A stretch of DNA of 64,000 bases from Lachnospiraceae bacterium. Its GTDB lineage: Bacteria > Bacillota > Clostridia > Lachnospirales > Lachnospiraceae. The position numbers and the translations under genes were made by a program. The stretch's first letter is position 1. Each line of letters opens with the position of its first letter. Where the stretch lies: the NCBI GenBank assembly GCA_011959105.1, contig BLLU01000104.1:1-64000 (forward strand), given 5' to 3'. Under the pieces are notes generated by a model. The model was not told the origin of the DNA, made no database searches, and was given only the letters and a program-made list of their open reading frames with translations. Positions 53,467 through 62,982 of the stretch are shown in pieces.

Positions 53467-54843
53467 ATGGAGGAAGCAACCGTTAAGAAGAACAAATATG
53501 AGATGGACATGTGCAGCGGCGCTCTGCTGCCCAAGATTCTGCTGTATTCCCTGCCTCTGATGCTGTCGGGAGTCCTGCAGCTTCTGTTCAACGCCGCCGA
53601 TATAGTGGTGGTGGGACGCTTTGCGGGTCATGATGCCCTGGCGGCAGTGGGCTCCACCAGTTCGCTCATCAATCTGCTGGTAAATGTGTTCATGGGGCTG
53701 TCCGTGGGGACCAATGTGATGGTGGCCAGATTCTATGGAGCAGGGCAGAAAAAGGAACTGGAAGAGATGGTACATACCGCCATACTGACTTCCCTGGTCA
53801 GCGGCGCGGCCCTGATTTTTGTGGGACTGGCCCTGTCCCGCCCCGCATTGCTGCTGATGGACACTCCGGAAGATGTGATCGGCCAGTCCGTGCTGTATAT
53901 CCGCATTTATTTTGTGGGGATGCCGGCCATGATGCTCTACAACTTCGGCAGCGCGGTGCTGCGGGCGGTGGGGGATACCAGAAGGCCGCTGTATTTCCTG
54001 ATGATTGCGGGAGTGATCAATGTGGTGCTGAATCTCATTTTCGTGATCCCTTTGTCCATGGGTGTGGCGGGGGTGGCGCTGGCCACCATTATCTCCCAGA
54101 CCATCTCCGCTGCGCTGGTGCTGATCTGCCTTACGCGAACCCGGAGCGATTATCAGGTTTGTCTGAAAAAGCTGCGCATCGTGAAAGACAAGATGTTTAA
54201 AATGATTGGCATCGGACTGCCTGCGGGACTGCAGGGTGCTCTGTTCTCTGTTTCCAATGTGCTGATTCAGTCCTCGGTGAATTCCTTCGGCTCCATTGCC
54301 ATGGCGGGCAATACAGCGGCCCAGAATCTGGAAGGCTTTGTGTACACCTCCATGAATTCCCTGCACCAGACCTGTATCAGCTTCACGGGGCAGAATTATG
54401 GGGCCCGGCAATACAGGCGGATCGGGAAGATTCTGCTGATCTGCCAGGGCTGCGTCATTGCGGTGGGACTGCTCATGGGCAACGGAGTCTATCTGGCGGG
54501 AGGAACCCTGCTGCAGCTTTATTCCCCGGACCCGGAGGTGATTCAGTACGGAGTGCTGCGCCTCTTTTATATCTGTACCACCTATGCCCTATGCGGTATG
54601 ATGGATGTGATGGTGGGGGCCTTGCGGGGGATGGGTTACGGTGTGATGCCCATGCTGGTGTCCCTGACAGGGGCCTGTCTTTTCCGGGTGATATGGATTA
54701 TGACGGTGTTCCGGGCGCACCACAGCCTGGAGGTACTGTATGTGTCCTATCCCATCAGCTGGGGACTGACCTTCGGGGTACATCTGCTGTGCTTCCTGAT
54801 TGTGTACCGCAGGATTCTCCGGCAGAAGCAGCCCTCGGAATGA
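53467..54843 (+). CDS. MATE family efflux transporter
   Basis: The 458-residue protein has about twelve membrane helices and MATE signatures: LPLMLSGVLQLLFNAADIVV near the start and GLPAGLQGALFSVSNVLIQS in the second half. Such carriers export cationic drugs, flavins or metabolites with sodium or protons. The substrate is unknown. The ATG at 53467 has GGAGGGGGAG upstream; 53443 would start inside the promoter. An esterase gene follows by 25 bp. Confidence 0.93.
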   Translation: MEEATVKKNKYEMDMCSGALLPKILLYSLPLMLSGVLQLLFNAADIVVVGRFAGHDALAAVGSTSSLINLLVNVFMGLSVGTNVMVARFYGAGQKKELEEMVHTAILTSLVSGAALIFVGLALSRPALLLMDTPEDVIGQSVLYIRIYFVGMPAMMLYNFGSAVLRAVGDTRRPLYFLMIAGVINVVLNLIFVIPLSMGVAGVALATIISQTISAALVLICLTRTRSDYQVCLKKLRIVKDKMFKMIGIGLPAGLQGALFSVSNVLIQSSVNSFGSIAMAGNTAAQNLEGFVYTSMNSLHQTCISFTGQNYGARQYRRIGKILLICQGCVIAVGLLMGNGVYLAGGTLLQLYSPDPEVIQYGVLRLFYICTTYALCGMMDVMVGALRGMGYGVMPMLVSLTGACLFRVIWIMTVFRAHHSLEVLYVSYPISWGLTFGVHLLCFLIVYRRILRQKQPSE

Positions 54844-54868
54844 ACCATTTGTAAGGAGGAGTATAACA

Positions 54869-55660
54869 ATGGCAAATTTAAGAGTTCGTTTTTACGCAAA
54901 TTCCCTGAATCGGAACACCACTTTTGAAATGTATCTTCCCAATGACATCCGCAGGGATATTCCCCGGGAGGACAGCGTTTATACCGCCCGGAAAACCAGA
55001 ACACTTTTCCTGCTGCATGGTTACACGGGCGATGCAGGGAACTGGGTTCCCGAATATATTGCGCAGAAATATAATTTCGCGGTAGTGGTTCCCAACGGTG
55101 AAAACGCGTTCTGGCTGGACGGCCTTTCCACGGGGCACAAGTACTGCACCTTTGTGGGAGAAGAACTGGTGCAGTATGTCCGCAGTACTTTCGGGCTGGC
55201 CATGGGGCCGGAGGAGACCTGTATCATGGGAATGTCCATGGGCGGTTTCGGCGCGCTGCACACGGCGCTTGCCTATCCGGAACATTTCGGCAAGGCCGCC
55301 GGCATGTCTTCCGCTCTGATTGTCCACAAGATCGCCCATATGAAAGAAGGAGAGGACAATCCCGTGGCCAATTATGAGTACTACAGGGAATGCTTCGGCG
55401 ATCTTGACAAAGTCCTGGAAAGTGACAATAATCCGGAGACTCTGGCCCGTAAACTAAAGGAAAAAGGGAGCAAGATCCCGGAACTTTTCCTGTCCTGCGG
55501 CACGGAGGATTTTTTGCTGGAAAATAACCGGGCGTTTCATCGCTATCTTGAAAGCATTGACATTCCTCACACCTATATGGAGAGTAAAGGCGTCCATGAT
55601 ATGGTTTTCTGGGACGAGTATACGGTTAAATTTGTGGAAATGATGTTTGGCGTAGAATAG
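54869..55660 (+). CDS. esterase D/tributyrin-esterase-like hydrolase
   Basis: The 263-residue alpha/beta hydrolase has the oxyanion-side LLHGYTGDAGNW, the nucleophile elbow GMSMGGFGALH and the catalytic histidine in KGVHDMVFW, so a Ser-Asp-His triad can be proposed. Similar proteins are S-formylglutathione hydrolases or acetyl esterases. Substrate here is unknown. AAGGAGGAG is upstream of the ATG at 54869. It lies after the MATE gene, possibly in one transcript. Confidence 0.9.
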   Translation: MANLRVRFYANSLNRNTTFEMYLPNDIRRDIPREDSVYTARKTRTLFLLHGYTGDAGNWVPEYIAQKYNFAVVVPNGENAFWLDGLSTGHKYCTFVGEELVQYVRSTFGLAMGPEETCIMGMSMGGFGALHTALAYPEHFGKAAGMSSALIVHKIAHMKEGEDNPVANYEYYRECFGDLDKVLESDNNPETLARKLKEKGSKIPELFLSCGTEDFLLENNRAFHRYLESIDIPHTYMESKGVHDMVFWDEYTVKFVEMMFGVE

Positions 55661-55696
55661 AAAACAGTGTACGGAAAATAGTACTGAAACGAATGC

Positions 55697-55725
55697 TTGA
55701 AACATATGTTCGGATGTGGTAAAAT
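55697..55725 (+). promoter_or_regulatory. promoter of ruvAB
   Basis: TTGAAA (55697-55702) and TAAAAT (55720-55725) are separated by 17 bp. No LexA box was recognised near it. Confidence 0.75.
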
Positions 55726-55763
55726 GATGGATATCGGTTCAAAGGGTTTCGGGAGGAGAGCAT

Positions 55764-56381
55764 ATGTTTGCATATGTAAAGGGAATTGTAGCGGATATCA
55801 CGGAGGACTGCTGTGTCATTGATGTGCATGATGTGGGCGTAAACATCCACATATCCGCCCAGACAGCGGCCAGGATGCCGGGGATTGGCCAGGAGGCCAA
55901 ATTGTATACATACACCAGCGTCCGGGAGGATGCCTTCTGGCTATATGGTTTTCTCTCCAAAGGAGACCTGGAAATGTTCAAACGCTGTATTACCGTCAGC
56001 GGCATCGGCCCCAAGGGAGCCCTGGGGCTGTTATCCGTGATGGACGGAGACCAACTGCGTTTCGCGATCCTGGCCCAGGATGTGAAGGCTCTTTCCAAAG
56101 CCCCCGGGATCGGCAAGCGCACCGCGGAACGGCTGGTGCTGGAACTGAAGGACAAGCTGCATTATGAGACCGATGATCTTTCCCGGGAGGCCGCCGCTTA
56201 CGGGGACGGCTGTTTGCCGGGGAATCTGCCGGATCATCCCGGCAAACGGGAGGCAGTAGAAGCCCTGGTGGCATTGGGCTATGGGCAGAGCGAAGCCATG
56301 AAGGCCGTCAGTCAGGTGGAGGGGGCCGAGACATTGGATTCCTCCACGCTGTTAAAGCAGGCGTTAAAGAAGCTGTTTTAA
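55764..56381 (+). CDS. ruvA: Holliday junction helicase subunit RuvA
   Basis: RuvA binds Holliday junctions and loads RuvB for branch migration. The 205 residues contain an OB-fold start (MFAYVKGIVADI), two helix-hairpin-helix motifs (ITVSGIGPKGALGLL and KAPGIGKRTAERLVLEL) and the C-terminal RuvB-contacting domain. GGAGGAG precedes the ATG. ruvB follows. Confidence 0.96.
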   Translation: MFAYVKGIVADITEDCCVIDVHDVGVNIHISAQTAARMPGIGQEAKLYTYTSVREDAFWLYGFLSKGDLEMFKRCITVSGIGPKGALGLLSVMDGDQLRFAILAQDVKALSKAPGIGKRTAERLVLELKDKLHYETDDLSREAAAYGDGCLPGNLPDHPGKREAVEALVALGYGQSEAMKAVSQVEGAETLDSSTLLKQALKKLF

Positions 56382-56423
56382 TATGGGACTGTGAAAATAT
56401 GGGAAAGAGCGGACAACAAAACT

Positions 56424-57422
56424 ATGGCTAAAAGAATGATAGAGACCAGCCTGACCGAGGAAGATGTGAAGATCGAAGGATCCCTGCGGCCCCAGGTACT
56501 TGCGGATTATATCGGTCAGTCCAAGGTAAAACAGACCTTGCAGATTTATATTGAGGCGGCAAAGCAGCGGGGAGACGCCCTGGATCATGTGCTGTTTTAC
56601 GGCCCGCCCGGTCTGGGTAAGACCACTTTGGCCTCCATTATCGCCAATGAGATGGGAGTACATCTGAAAGTGACCAGCGGTCCGGCTATTGAAAAACCGG
56701 GGGAAATTGCCGCTATTTTGAACAATCTGGAGGAGGGGGATCTGCTGTTCGTAGACGAGATTCACCGCCTGAGCCGGCAGGTGGAGGAGGTTTTATACCC
56801 TGCCATGGAGGATTACTGCATTGACGTGCTGATCGGCAAGGGCCCTACGGCCCGATCCGTGCGGCTGGATCTGCCTCATTTTACGCTGGTGGGGGCCACC
56901 ACCAGGGTGGGCCTGCTCACGGCGCCTCTGCGGGACCGCTTCGGCATGATTCATCATCTGGAGTTTTATTCCGTGGAGGAATTGAAGCTGATTATCCGGC
57001 ATTCCGCCAAAGTATTGGGGGTGGAGATTGACAACAAAGGGGCGGTGGAACTTGCCCGCCGCAGCCGGGGGACTCCCAGGCTGGCCAATCGGATCTTAAA
57101 ACGGGTCCGGGACTTTGCCCAGGTCAGGTACGATGGCAGGATCACGGAGGAAGTGGCCCGGGAGGCTCTGGATCTGATGGATGTGGATAAGCTGGGACTG
57201 GACCATATCGACCGCAATATTCTCAATACCATGATTGAAAAATTTCAGGGGGGGCCTGTGGGGCTGGACACCCTGGCCGCCGCCATCGGAGAGGACGCGG
57301 GGACCATCGAGGATGTGGTGGAGCCTTATCTGCTGAAAAACGGTCTTATTAACCGCACCCCCAGGGGACGGGTGGTGACTGAGTATGCCTACAGACATCT
57401 GGGACTTGCGCCCATCCTGTAG
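56424..57422 (+). CDS. ruvB: Holliday junction helicase motor RuvB
   Basis: This AAA+ motor drives branch migration. Motifs: [12 protein letters not shown], Walker [10 protein letters not shown], Walker [11 protein letters not shown], sensor-1 GATTRVGLL and the arginine finger region, with a C-terminal winged helix ending [17 protein letters not shown]. The ATG at 56424 gives the standard 332 residues. A GTG at 56391 is an alternative. Neither has a strong ribosome binding site, consistent with coupling to ruvA. Confidence 0.95.
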   Translation: MAKRMIETSLTEEDVKIEGSLRPQVLADYIGQSKVKQTLQIYIEAAKQRGDALDHVLFYGPPGLGKTTLASIIANEMGVHLKVTSGPAIEKPGEIAAILNNLEEGDLLFVDEIHRLSRQVEEVLYPAMEDYCIDVLIGKGPTARSVRLDLPHFTLVGATTRVGLLTAPLRDRFGMIHHLEFYSVEELKLIIRHSAKVLGVEIDNKGAVELARRSRGTPRLANRILKRVRDFAQVRYDGRITEEVAREALDLMDVDKLGLDHIDRNILNTMIEKFQGGPVGLDTLAAAIGEDAGTIEDVVEPYLLKNGLINRTPRGRVVTEYAYRHLGLAPIL

Positions 57423-57470
57423 CAGAAATTGCCAAAAGAGAAAAGATTTTAGGAAATTAACGGAATGGGC

Positions 57471-57499
57471 TTGTCTGCCTGCCTGATCTGATATATAAT
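57471..57499 (+). promoter_or_regulatory. promoter of zapA
   Basis: TTGTCT (57471-57476) and TATAAT (57494-57499) are separated by 17 bp. Confidence 0.8.
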
Positions 57500-57579
57500 A
57501 GAGGCAATAGATATTGTGTTCCTATAGTACAACGGAACGCATATATTGTAGTTATTTGTCGATTGAAAGGGTGGGGAAT

Positions 57580-57993
57580 ATGGCTTCCAAAACAGATACA
57601 GAGGTAATCATCGGCGGAAAAGTATTTACATTGAGCGGTTATGAAAGCGAGGAGTATCTGCAGAAGGTGGCCTCTTATATCAATAATAAAGTGAATGAAT
57701 ACAGTAAGGTGGACAGCTTCCGCAGGCAGCCGCTGGACACCCAGGGCGTGCTGCTGCAGCTAAATATTGCAGATGACTATTTCAAGGCCAAGAAACAGAT
57801 TGCGCTGCTGGAAGAGGAATTGCAACGTAAGGAGAAAGAACTGTACGATTTAAAGCATGAACTGATCTCCTCCCAGATCAAGATGGAAAATATGGAGAAG
57901 GACTCCAGGGAGATGGAGATACAACTGCGGGAAAACGCCAAACAGATCGAGAGGCTGGAGAAGGAACATAAGAACAAGAAGCTGCCGGTGTAG
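57580..57993 (+). CDS. zapA: cell division protein ZapA
   Basis: ZapA bundles FtsZ protofilaments at the division ring. The 137-residue protein has the N-terminal ZapA domain (VIIGGKVFTLSGYESEEYLQ) and a long C-terminal coiled coil (about 70-135). AAGGGTGGGG precedes the ATG at 57580; the longer frame from 57514 overlaps the leader. It is followed by a hairpin overlapping its stop codon. Confidence 0.92.
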   Translation: MASKTDTEVIIGGKVFTLSGYESEEYLQKVASYINNKVNEYSKVDSFRRQPLDTQGVLLQLNIADDYFKAKKQIALLEEELQRKEKELYDLKHELISSQIKMENMEKDSREMEIQLRENAKQIERLEKEHKNKKLPV

Positions 57994-58005
57994 GGCAGCT
58001 TTTCT
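57979..58005 (+). terminator. terminator overlapping the zapA stop
   Basis: AAGCTGCC (57979-57986) pairs with GGCAGCTT (57994-58001), with the TAG stop in the loop and TTCTC downstream. The T run is short, so part of the transcript may read through into the U32 gene, which has no clear promoter of its own. Confidence 0.6.
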
Positions 58006-58042
58006 CTTGTGATCCAATAAAGCGGACAGATGGGGAAGAGGA

Positions 58043-60394
58043 ATGGAAAGACAGGAACAGGGAACAGATCGTAAAAAAAGGATAGAACTGCTGGCTCCGG
58101 CGGGCAACCGGGAAGCCTTTTACGGGGCCGTTCACGCAGGGGCAGATGCCATCTATATGGGAGGGGAAAGATTCGGGGCCAGAGCCTATGCGGACAATTT
58201 TTCCAGAGAGGAATTACTTGGCTGTATCCGTTATGGACATCTGTACGGCTGCAAAAGTTACCTCACCGTGAACACTTTGATGAAGGAGCAGGAACTGACA
58301 GAACTGGTGGAGGAGTTGGAACCCCTCTATCAGGCAGGGCTGGACGGTGTGATTGTACAGGACTTGGGGGCATTGCGGGTGATTCGACGGCATTTCCCGG
58401 AACTGGAGCTTCACGCCAGCACCCAGATGACTGTCACCGGTCCCAGGGGAGCGGCGCTGCTTTCGGAACTGGGAGTGTCCCGGGTGGTGCCCGCCAGGGA
58501 ACTCTCTCTGGAAGAACTGGAAAATCTCAAACGTGAAAGCGGATTGGAAGTGGAGGCATTTGTCCACGGAGCCATGTGCTATTGTTATTCCGGCGCATGT
58601 CTGTTCAGCAGTATTCTGGGCGGCCGCAGCGGCAACCGGGGACGATGCGCCCAGCCCTGCAGGCTGTCCTATGAGACAGAGAGCCCCGGCGGGGCCGTAC
58701 ACAGAAAAGAATATTACCCATTGAGCCTGAAGGATCTGTGTGCTCTTGAACATCTCCCGAAACTGGTGAGGGCCGGCATAGACTCTCTTAAGATTGAGGG
58801 ACGGATGAAAAAGCCGGAGTATGCGGCAGGAGTGACCGCCATCTATCGAAAATATATAGATCGGTTTCTGGAGCATCCCAAGCGACAGTTCCAGGTGGAA
58901 AAACAGGATATGGAAGCCCTGTCCGGACTGTATATCCGCAGCCAAAGGCAGGACGGATACTATTTCAGACACAATGGCCGGGAGATGGTGACCTTGGACA
59001 GCCCCTCCTACAGCAGCGTTGATGAAGTTTATCTGTCCGAGGTGAGGCAAAGGTATATAGATCGGAAAAAGCGGTTGGGAATATGGATGAAGGCCACATT
59101 TGTCTGTGGGGAATCTGCCCGGCTGGAAATGGGTATGGGACAGCTTCAGATTCAGGTTCTGGGAAATCCGGTGGAGCCTGCCCAGAACCGTCCCGTTACG
59201 GAGGAGGATCTTCGAAAACAGTTGCAGAAGCTGGGGGAGACCAGCTTTGTGCCGGAGCAGTTGGAAATTCATACAGACGGAAAGGGCTTTTACTCTCTGA
59301 AAGAGGTCAACGCCCTGCGCCGGGAGGCGGTGCGCCGGTTGGAGGATCGGATCATCACAGAACACGGGCTGGCCGTAAGCCGTATGGCAGACCGCCCTCC
59401 TTCCGGGCCGGGAGATTTGAAGCCGGAAAGGGGATTGTCAGAGGGAGCCGGGACCGGAGCAACACAGCCGGAAAAACCTCTGGCCGGCGGCTTCCGGGTC
59501 CATATTTCCACAGAAGAACAGTTGCTGTGTCTGGCGGAAGTATTCGGAGGGGCGGGAGATAAAAACGCGCCGGCCCGGCAGGACGCTCTCACACCGGAAC
59601 GGCTCTATGTGGAGAACTGGCTGTTTTCTGCGGGCAAAATACCGGTCGGCGAAGGAAAGCGGGAGAAGTACAGGCCCGGTCAGGAGAAAACGCACCGGGC
59701 CCTGGAGCAGTTGGAGGAAAGGGGGATCGCTCTGTGGGCCGCTTTGCCATATGTACTGCGGAGCAAGGACCGGCAAATTATGGAGCAGTCTCTGGAACTG
59801 TACTACCAGGGCAGGATCCAGGGCTTTCTGGTGCGGAACCTGGAGACGTATGGGTGGCTGCGGCAGGAGGAAGGGATTCAAATTCAACTGGACCACACGA
59901 TGTATGTGTGGAACAGCCAGGCGGCGGCATTCTGGCGTGAAAGGGGCTGTGGGCTGACCTGTCCGCTGGAATTAAACAGCCGGGAATGGGAGGATCTTTT
60001 GAGCAGGACCAGCGTCTCACCTGAAAAGCTGGTCTATGGACGCATCCCCATGATGGTGACGGCCAACTGTATTGCCAGGACCGCCGGAAAATGCCTGAAA
60101 GGCCAGGGATGCCGGCGGTCTGAGGGAAAGCTGACGGACCGATATCGCACCGGGTTTCCAGTGGAAATCCGCTGTGATGTATGCATGAATGTGGTTTATA
60201 ACAGCGTGCCTCTGTCCCTGCACAAAGAGCTGTCCCGCCGCCGCAATCTATATCCCCGCCTTTCTTTCACCACGGAGAATGGTCGGGAGACAAGGCAGAT
60301 TCTGGAGTTTTTTGCGGACTGTGCCGCCGGAAAAACCGGCGTCCCTCCATATGGGGATTACACCACAGGCCACGAAAAACGGGGCGTGCTATAA
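58043..60394 (+). CDS. U32 family peptidase-like protein
   Basis: The 783-residue protein has the U32 signature EAFVHGAMCYCYSGACLFSS (about residues 172-191), GGRSGNRGRCAQPCR and a late cluster of cysteines (IRCDVCMN) that could hold an iron-sulfur site. The start ELLAPAGNREAFYGAVHAGA is typical. Members include tRNA and rRNA hydroxylation factors (TrhP, RlhA) and collagenase-like proteins, so an RNA-modification role is plausible. The length indicates the two-part form with an additional C-terminal domain. GAAGAGG precedes the ATG. Confidence 0.9.
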   Translation: MERQEQGTDRKKRIELLAPAGNREAFYGAVHAGADAIYMGGERFGARAYADNFSREELLGCIRYGHLYGCKSYLTVNTLMKEQELTELVEELEPLYQAGLDGVIVQDLGALRVIRRHFPELELHASTQMTVTGPRGAALLSELGVSRVVPARELSLEELENLKRESGLEVEAFVHGAMCYCYSGACLFSSILGGRSGNRGRCAQPCRLSYETESPGGAVHRKEYYPLSLKDLCALEHLPKLVRAGIDSLKIEGRMKKPEYAAGVTAIYRKYIDRFLEHPKRQFQVEKQDMEALSGLYIRSQRQDGYYFRHNGREMVTLDSPSYSSVDEVYLSEVRQRYIDRKKRLGIWMKATFVCGESARLEMGMGQLQIQVLGNPVEPAQNRPVTEEDLRKQLQKLGETSFVPEQLEIHTDGKGFYSLKEVNALRREAVRRLEDRIITEHGLAVSRMADRPPSGPGDLKPERGLSEGAGTGATQPEKPLAGGFRVHISTEEQLLCLAEVFGGAGDKNAPARQDALTPERLYVENWLFSAGKIPVGEGKREKYRPGQEKTHRALEQLEERGIALWAALPYVLRSKDRQIMEQSLELYYQGRIQGFLVRNLETYGWLRQEEGIQIQLDHTMYVWNSQAAAFWRERGCGLTCPLELNSREWEDLLSRTSVSPEKLVYGRIPMMVTANCIARTAGKCLKGQGCRRSEGKLTDRYRTGFPVEIRCDVCMNVVYNSVPLSLHKELSRRRNLYPRLSFTTENGRETRQILEFFADCAAGKTGVPPYGDYTTGHEKRGVL

Positions 60395-60445
60395 GGATTT
60401 TATGGGTTAGGAAGAATCTGGCGCGCATTTTTTTTGATTTTGTGG

Positions 60446-60474
60446 TTGCTATTCCCGGTAATTTCGTCTATACT
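60446..60474 (+). promoter_or_regulatory. promoter of the NUDIX gene
   Basis: TTGCTA (60446-60451) and TATACT (60469-60474) are separated by 17 bp. Confidence 0.7.
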
Positions 60475-60514
60475 TACTTTAGTCATATGACACACCGTTT
60501 CGGAGGGAATTGCA

Positions 60515-60967
60515 ATGATCGAAGCAACGAGCTGTGGTGGTGTGGTAATTTTCCGAGGCAAGATTTTACTCTTGTATAAGAACTACAGGAATAAATACGA
60601 AGGCTGGGTTCTTCCCAAGGGCACTGTGGAAGAGGGCGAGGAGTTCAAGGAGACCGCCCTGCGGGAGGTGCTTGAGGAGTCCGGCGCCAAAGCGTCCATC
60701 ATCAAGTATATAGGAAAGAGCGAATATACTTTTGCGGTGCCTGAGGATATCGTGACCAAGGATGTACACTGGTATCTGATGATGGCGGACAGTTATTACA
60801 GCAAGCCACAAAAAGAGGAATTTTTTGTTGATTCAGGGTTTTACAAGTACCATGAGGCATGCCATCTGCTGAAATTTGCCAATGAAAAGCAGATTTTGGA
60901 GCGGGCCTACAGCGAATATCTGGAACTTAAGAAAAATAACCTGTGGGGCAGCAAGAAATATTACTGA
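60515..60967 (+). CDS. NUDIX hydrolase
   Basis: The 150-residue protein carries the NUDIX box G-x5-E-x7-REVLEESG (TVEEGEEFKETALREVLEES, about residues 36-55), which binds the metal and hydrolyses nucleoside diphosphate linkages. The N-terminal CGGVVIFRGKILLLYKN and the trailing VHWYLM suggest a diadenosine polyphosphate or related hydrolase, but the substrate is uncertain. It has its own promoter and terminator. Confidence 0.92.
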   Translation: MIEATSCGGVVIFRGKILLLYKNYRNKYEGWVLPKGTVEEGEEFKETALREVLEESGAKASIIKYIGKSEYTFAVPEDIVTKDVHWYLMMADSYYSKPQKEEFFVDSGFYKYHEACHLLKFANEKQILERAYSEYLELKKNNLWGSKKYY

Positions 60968-60998
60968 GAAGACACATGAACCTGTGCTCCAGTTCTTG

Positions 60999-61028
60999 TT
61001 CCGGGGAGGATATTCCCCGGAATTTTTT
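60999..61028 (+). terminator. terminator after the NUDIX gene
   Basis: TTCCGGGGA (60999-61007) pairs with TCCCCGGAA (61014-61022), followed by six T. Confidence 0.92.
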
Positions 61029-61044
61029 CTTTGTATTTTTATCG

Positions 61045-61073
61045 TTTCCATTTATTGATATTTGTGTTATACT
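61045..61073 (+). promoter_or_regulatory. promoter of the ytfI-gerW group
   Basis: TTTCCA (61045-61050) and TATACT (61068-61073) are 17 bp apart, with a TG one base upstream of the -10 (extended -10). Confidence 0.65.
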
Positions 61074-61138
61074 AAGATGCATGAATCCGGCGTTTGTTCG
61101 GATGAAATGAGATGGCACGCCGGACCGGGGAGGGAACC

Positions 61139-61501
61139 ATGCCGCAACTGGAATATTATCCCAGGCTCTATGTAAGCGAGAGCATAAACAGGGAAAAGCT
61201 GGAAAAACTAAAAAAAGACCTGGCGTCCAGGCCCCATAAGGCTGACGTGTATCTGCTGGCACTGCCGGAGAATTCCTCGGATCAGCTCTCGATCTATGAG
61301 TCAAAATATCTGAGGCAGGAATATTATGACAGGCATCCCCTCTATGTCATAGGGATCGCGGCAGAATACCCGGAGGCCATGGGTATGGTGGAACAGATTG
61401 CCCGGGAAGCCTGGGCCGCCAGGGGGGACGCCCGGCTGAGGGAATATCTGACAGCGGGCATGGAGAGTGCAGATGTGGAGCATGGCATTGAAAATACTTA
61501 G
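61139..61501 (+). CDS. conserved protein of unknown function
   Basis: The 120-residue soluble protein contains LYVSESINREKLEKLKKDLA, DVYLLALPENSSDQLSIYES and LYVIGIAAEYPEAMGMVEQI. I do not recognise a family. The regular alternation of helices and strands suggests a small alpha/beta domain. GGGGAGGG lies just before the ATG at 61139; the longer frame from 61112 would run through it. The end overlaps the ytfI-like start by 20 bp, so translation is coupled. Confidence 0.78.
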   Translation: MPQLEYYPRLYVSESINREKLEKLKKDLASRPHKADVYLLALPENSSDQLSIYESKYLRQEYYDRHPLYVIGIAAEYPEAMGMVEQIAREAWAARGDARLREYLTAGMESADVEHGIENT

Positions 61502-62432
61502 CATATTGGGAATCATCCTGCTTTGCCTGCTGGTTCTCGTCCTCACGGCGCTGCTGCTGGTGCTGTTCTGCCCGGTGACATATCGGGGAGGCGCCACAGC
61601 CCACGCAGGGGAATACAGGGTCTGGTTCCGATTCCGATGGTTTCTGGGATTGGTGCGGGGAACTTTTTCCTATCCGGGAGAGGGAGGGACGCAAATCAAG
61701 CTGCTGTGGCGGACGGTCTATGGCGGCGGAAAGCGGACAGAAGAAGATTCGAAGGACCCTGCGCCGGGGGCCTCCAAATCCTTTGAGAAAACGGCAGAAA
61801 CAATGTCGGAAACAGGAGAATCTTCGAAGAAAACGGTGGAAATAATGCCGGAAACAGGAGAATCTTCGGAGAAGGCGGCGGAAATAATGCCGGAAACAGG
61901 AGAATCTTCGGAGAAAGCGACGGAAACTGTGTCGGAACAGCAGACAGGGAAGGTATCGGAACCCTCCTCTCAGGCTGCAACGGCCGATGGAGGTCAAAAG
62001 GCGGAAGAGGCAGAAGCAGAGAATAAAAATCAGCAGGCAAAGGCGGAAGGCCGACGAGGGTTGAAAGAGAGACTGCCAGCCTTTCTGGAATTGATACGTG
62101 ACCGGGACAATCAGGAACTGGTAAAACACGGGTTTTCCCGTCTGGGCAAGATTCTAAGGAGTCTGCGTCCCCGCTTCCTGCGGGCCCAGGCCCTGGTGGG
62201 GCTTGGAGAGCCGGATCTCACAGGGTATGCCTATGGAATCTATTGGGCTGTAAAGCCTTTTCTGGGAAAAAAATGCCAGGCGGCGATCACTCCGGACTTT
62301 GAACGACGGGTAATAGAAGGAGAGATTGTTCTGGGAGGGCGGGTTATGGCGGCGGTGGTCCTGCACCATGTTGTCAGGGTGCTGCTTGACAGACGCCTGC
62401 GCCGGCTGATTGACCGGCTGAAAACCATTTGA
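61482..62432 (+). CDS. YtfI-like (DUF2953) membrane protein with variable linker
   Basis: The 316-residue protein starts with one membrane helix (about 5-30), followed by a small conserved part (YRVWFRFRWFLGLVRGTF) and a long glutamate/serine-rich linker (about 85-200) with three near-identical 14-residue repeats. The conserved DUF2953 end begins near LVKHGFSRLGKILRSLRP. In Bacillus the equivalent gene precedes ytfJ/gerW, as here, so a sporulation link is likely. The exact start is uncertain (61467, 61473 or 61482). Confidence 0.82.
   Translation: MALKILSILGIILLCLLVLVLTALLLVLFCPVTYRGGATAHAGEYRVWFRFRWFLGLVRGTFSYPGEGGTQIKLLWRTVYGGGKRTEEDSKDPAPGASKSFEKTAETMSETGESSKKTVEIMPETGESSEKAAEIMPETGESSEKATETVSEQQTGKVSEPSSQAATADGGQKAEEAEAENKNQQAKAEGRRGLKERLPAFLELIRDRDNQELVKHGFSRLGKILRSLRPRFLRAQALVGLGEPDLTGYAYGIYWAVKPFLGKKCQAAITPDFERRVIEGEIVLGGRVMAAVVLHHVVRVLLDRRLRRLIDRLKTI
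61791..61916 (+). repeat. three 42-bp tandem repeats in the ytfI-like gene
   Basis: Units at 61791-61832, 61833-61874 and 61875-61916 encode variants of TVEIMPETGESSEK. A degraded fourth unit follows. The repeats lie in the non-conserved linker and are likely to vary in number between strains. Confidence 0.9.
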
Positions 62433-62475
62433 CAGGAATTTGTGGAACTTTAAATAAGCAGGAGGTTAAGAAGCA

Positions 62476-62907
62476 ATGGCGGATAAGGAAACGAAAGGTA
62501 AGGATATGGCGGAGCGAAAAGGATTTCCCGGGGTGGTGGAATCCCTGCTGCAGGGGATGGAAAGTGTGCTGTCGGCCAAAACCGTGGTAGGCCAGCCCGT
62601 ACAGGTGGGAGATGTGACCATCCTGCCCCTGGTGGATGTGAGTTTCGGATTCGCGGCGGGGGCGGGCAATCATTCCGACAAAAATTCAGCCAGAAACGGC
62701 GGCGGCCTGGGAGGAAAGATGTCTCCCAGCGCAGTGCTGATCATCAAAGACGGCGCTACCAGGCTGGTAAGTGTGAAAGACCAGAGCACCATGACCAAAC
62801 TCCTGGATCTGCTGCCGGACCTGGTGGACAAATTCACAGGCAAAAAGGAGATGGGCATGGAGGACACAGAAGCCGTGGACATCGCTTTTCCTGACCGGGA
62901 GGCATAA
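62476..62907 (+). CDS. gerW: GerW/YtfJ family sporulation protein
   Basis: The 143-residue protein contains VVESLLQGMESVLSAKTVVG, PLVDVSFGFAAGAG and GGGLGGKMSPSAVLIIKDG, all typical of YtfJ/GerW, a spore protein needed for germination in Bacillus. It sits directly after the DUF2953 gene, the conserved pair. This supports an endospore-forming ancestry for the organism, although other sporulation genes are not visible here. Confidence 0.92.
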   Translation: MADKETKGKDMAERKGFPGVVESLLQGMESVLSAKTVVGQPVQVGDVTILPLVDVSFGFAAGAGNHSDKNSARNGGGLGGKMSPSAVLIIKDGATRLVSVKDQSTMTKLLDLLPDLVDKFTGKKEMGMEDTEAVDIAFPDREA

Positions 62908-62982
62908 AAGCCGGGATATTTGTTCCGAAACGGACAGCGGCCGCATATACTGGCATGAGAGCTGTTTATATAGGGAACGGGT

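Noticed and set aside
58214..59365. 383-codon minus-strand frame over the U32 gene
   Set aside because: It is a shadow without start signals or motifs.
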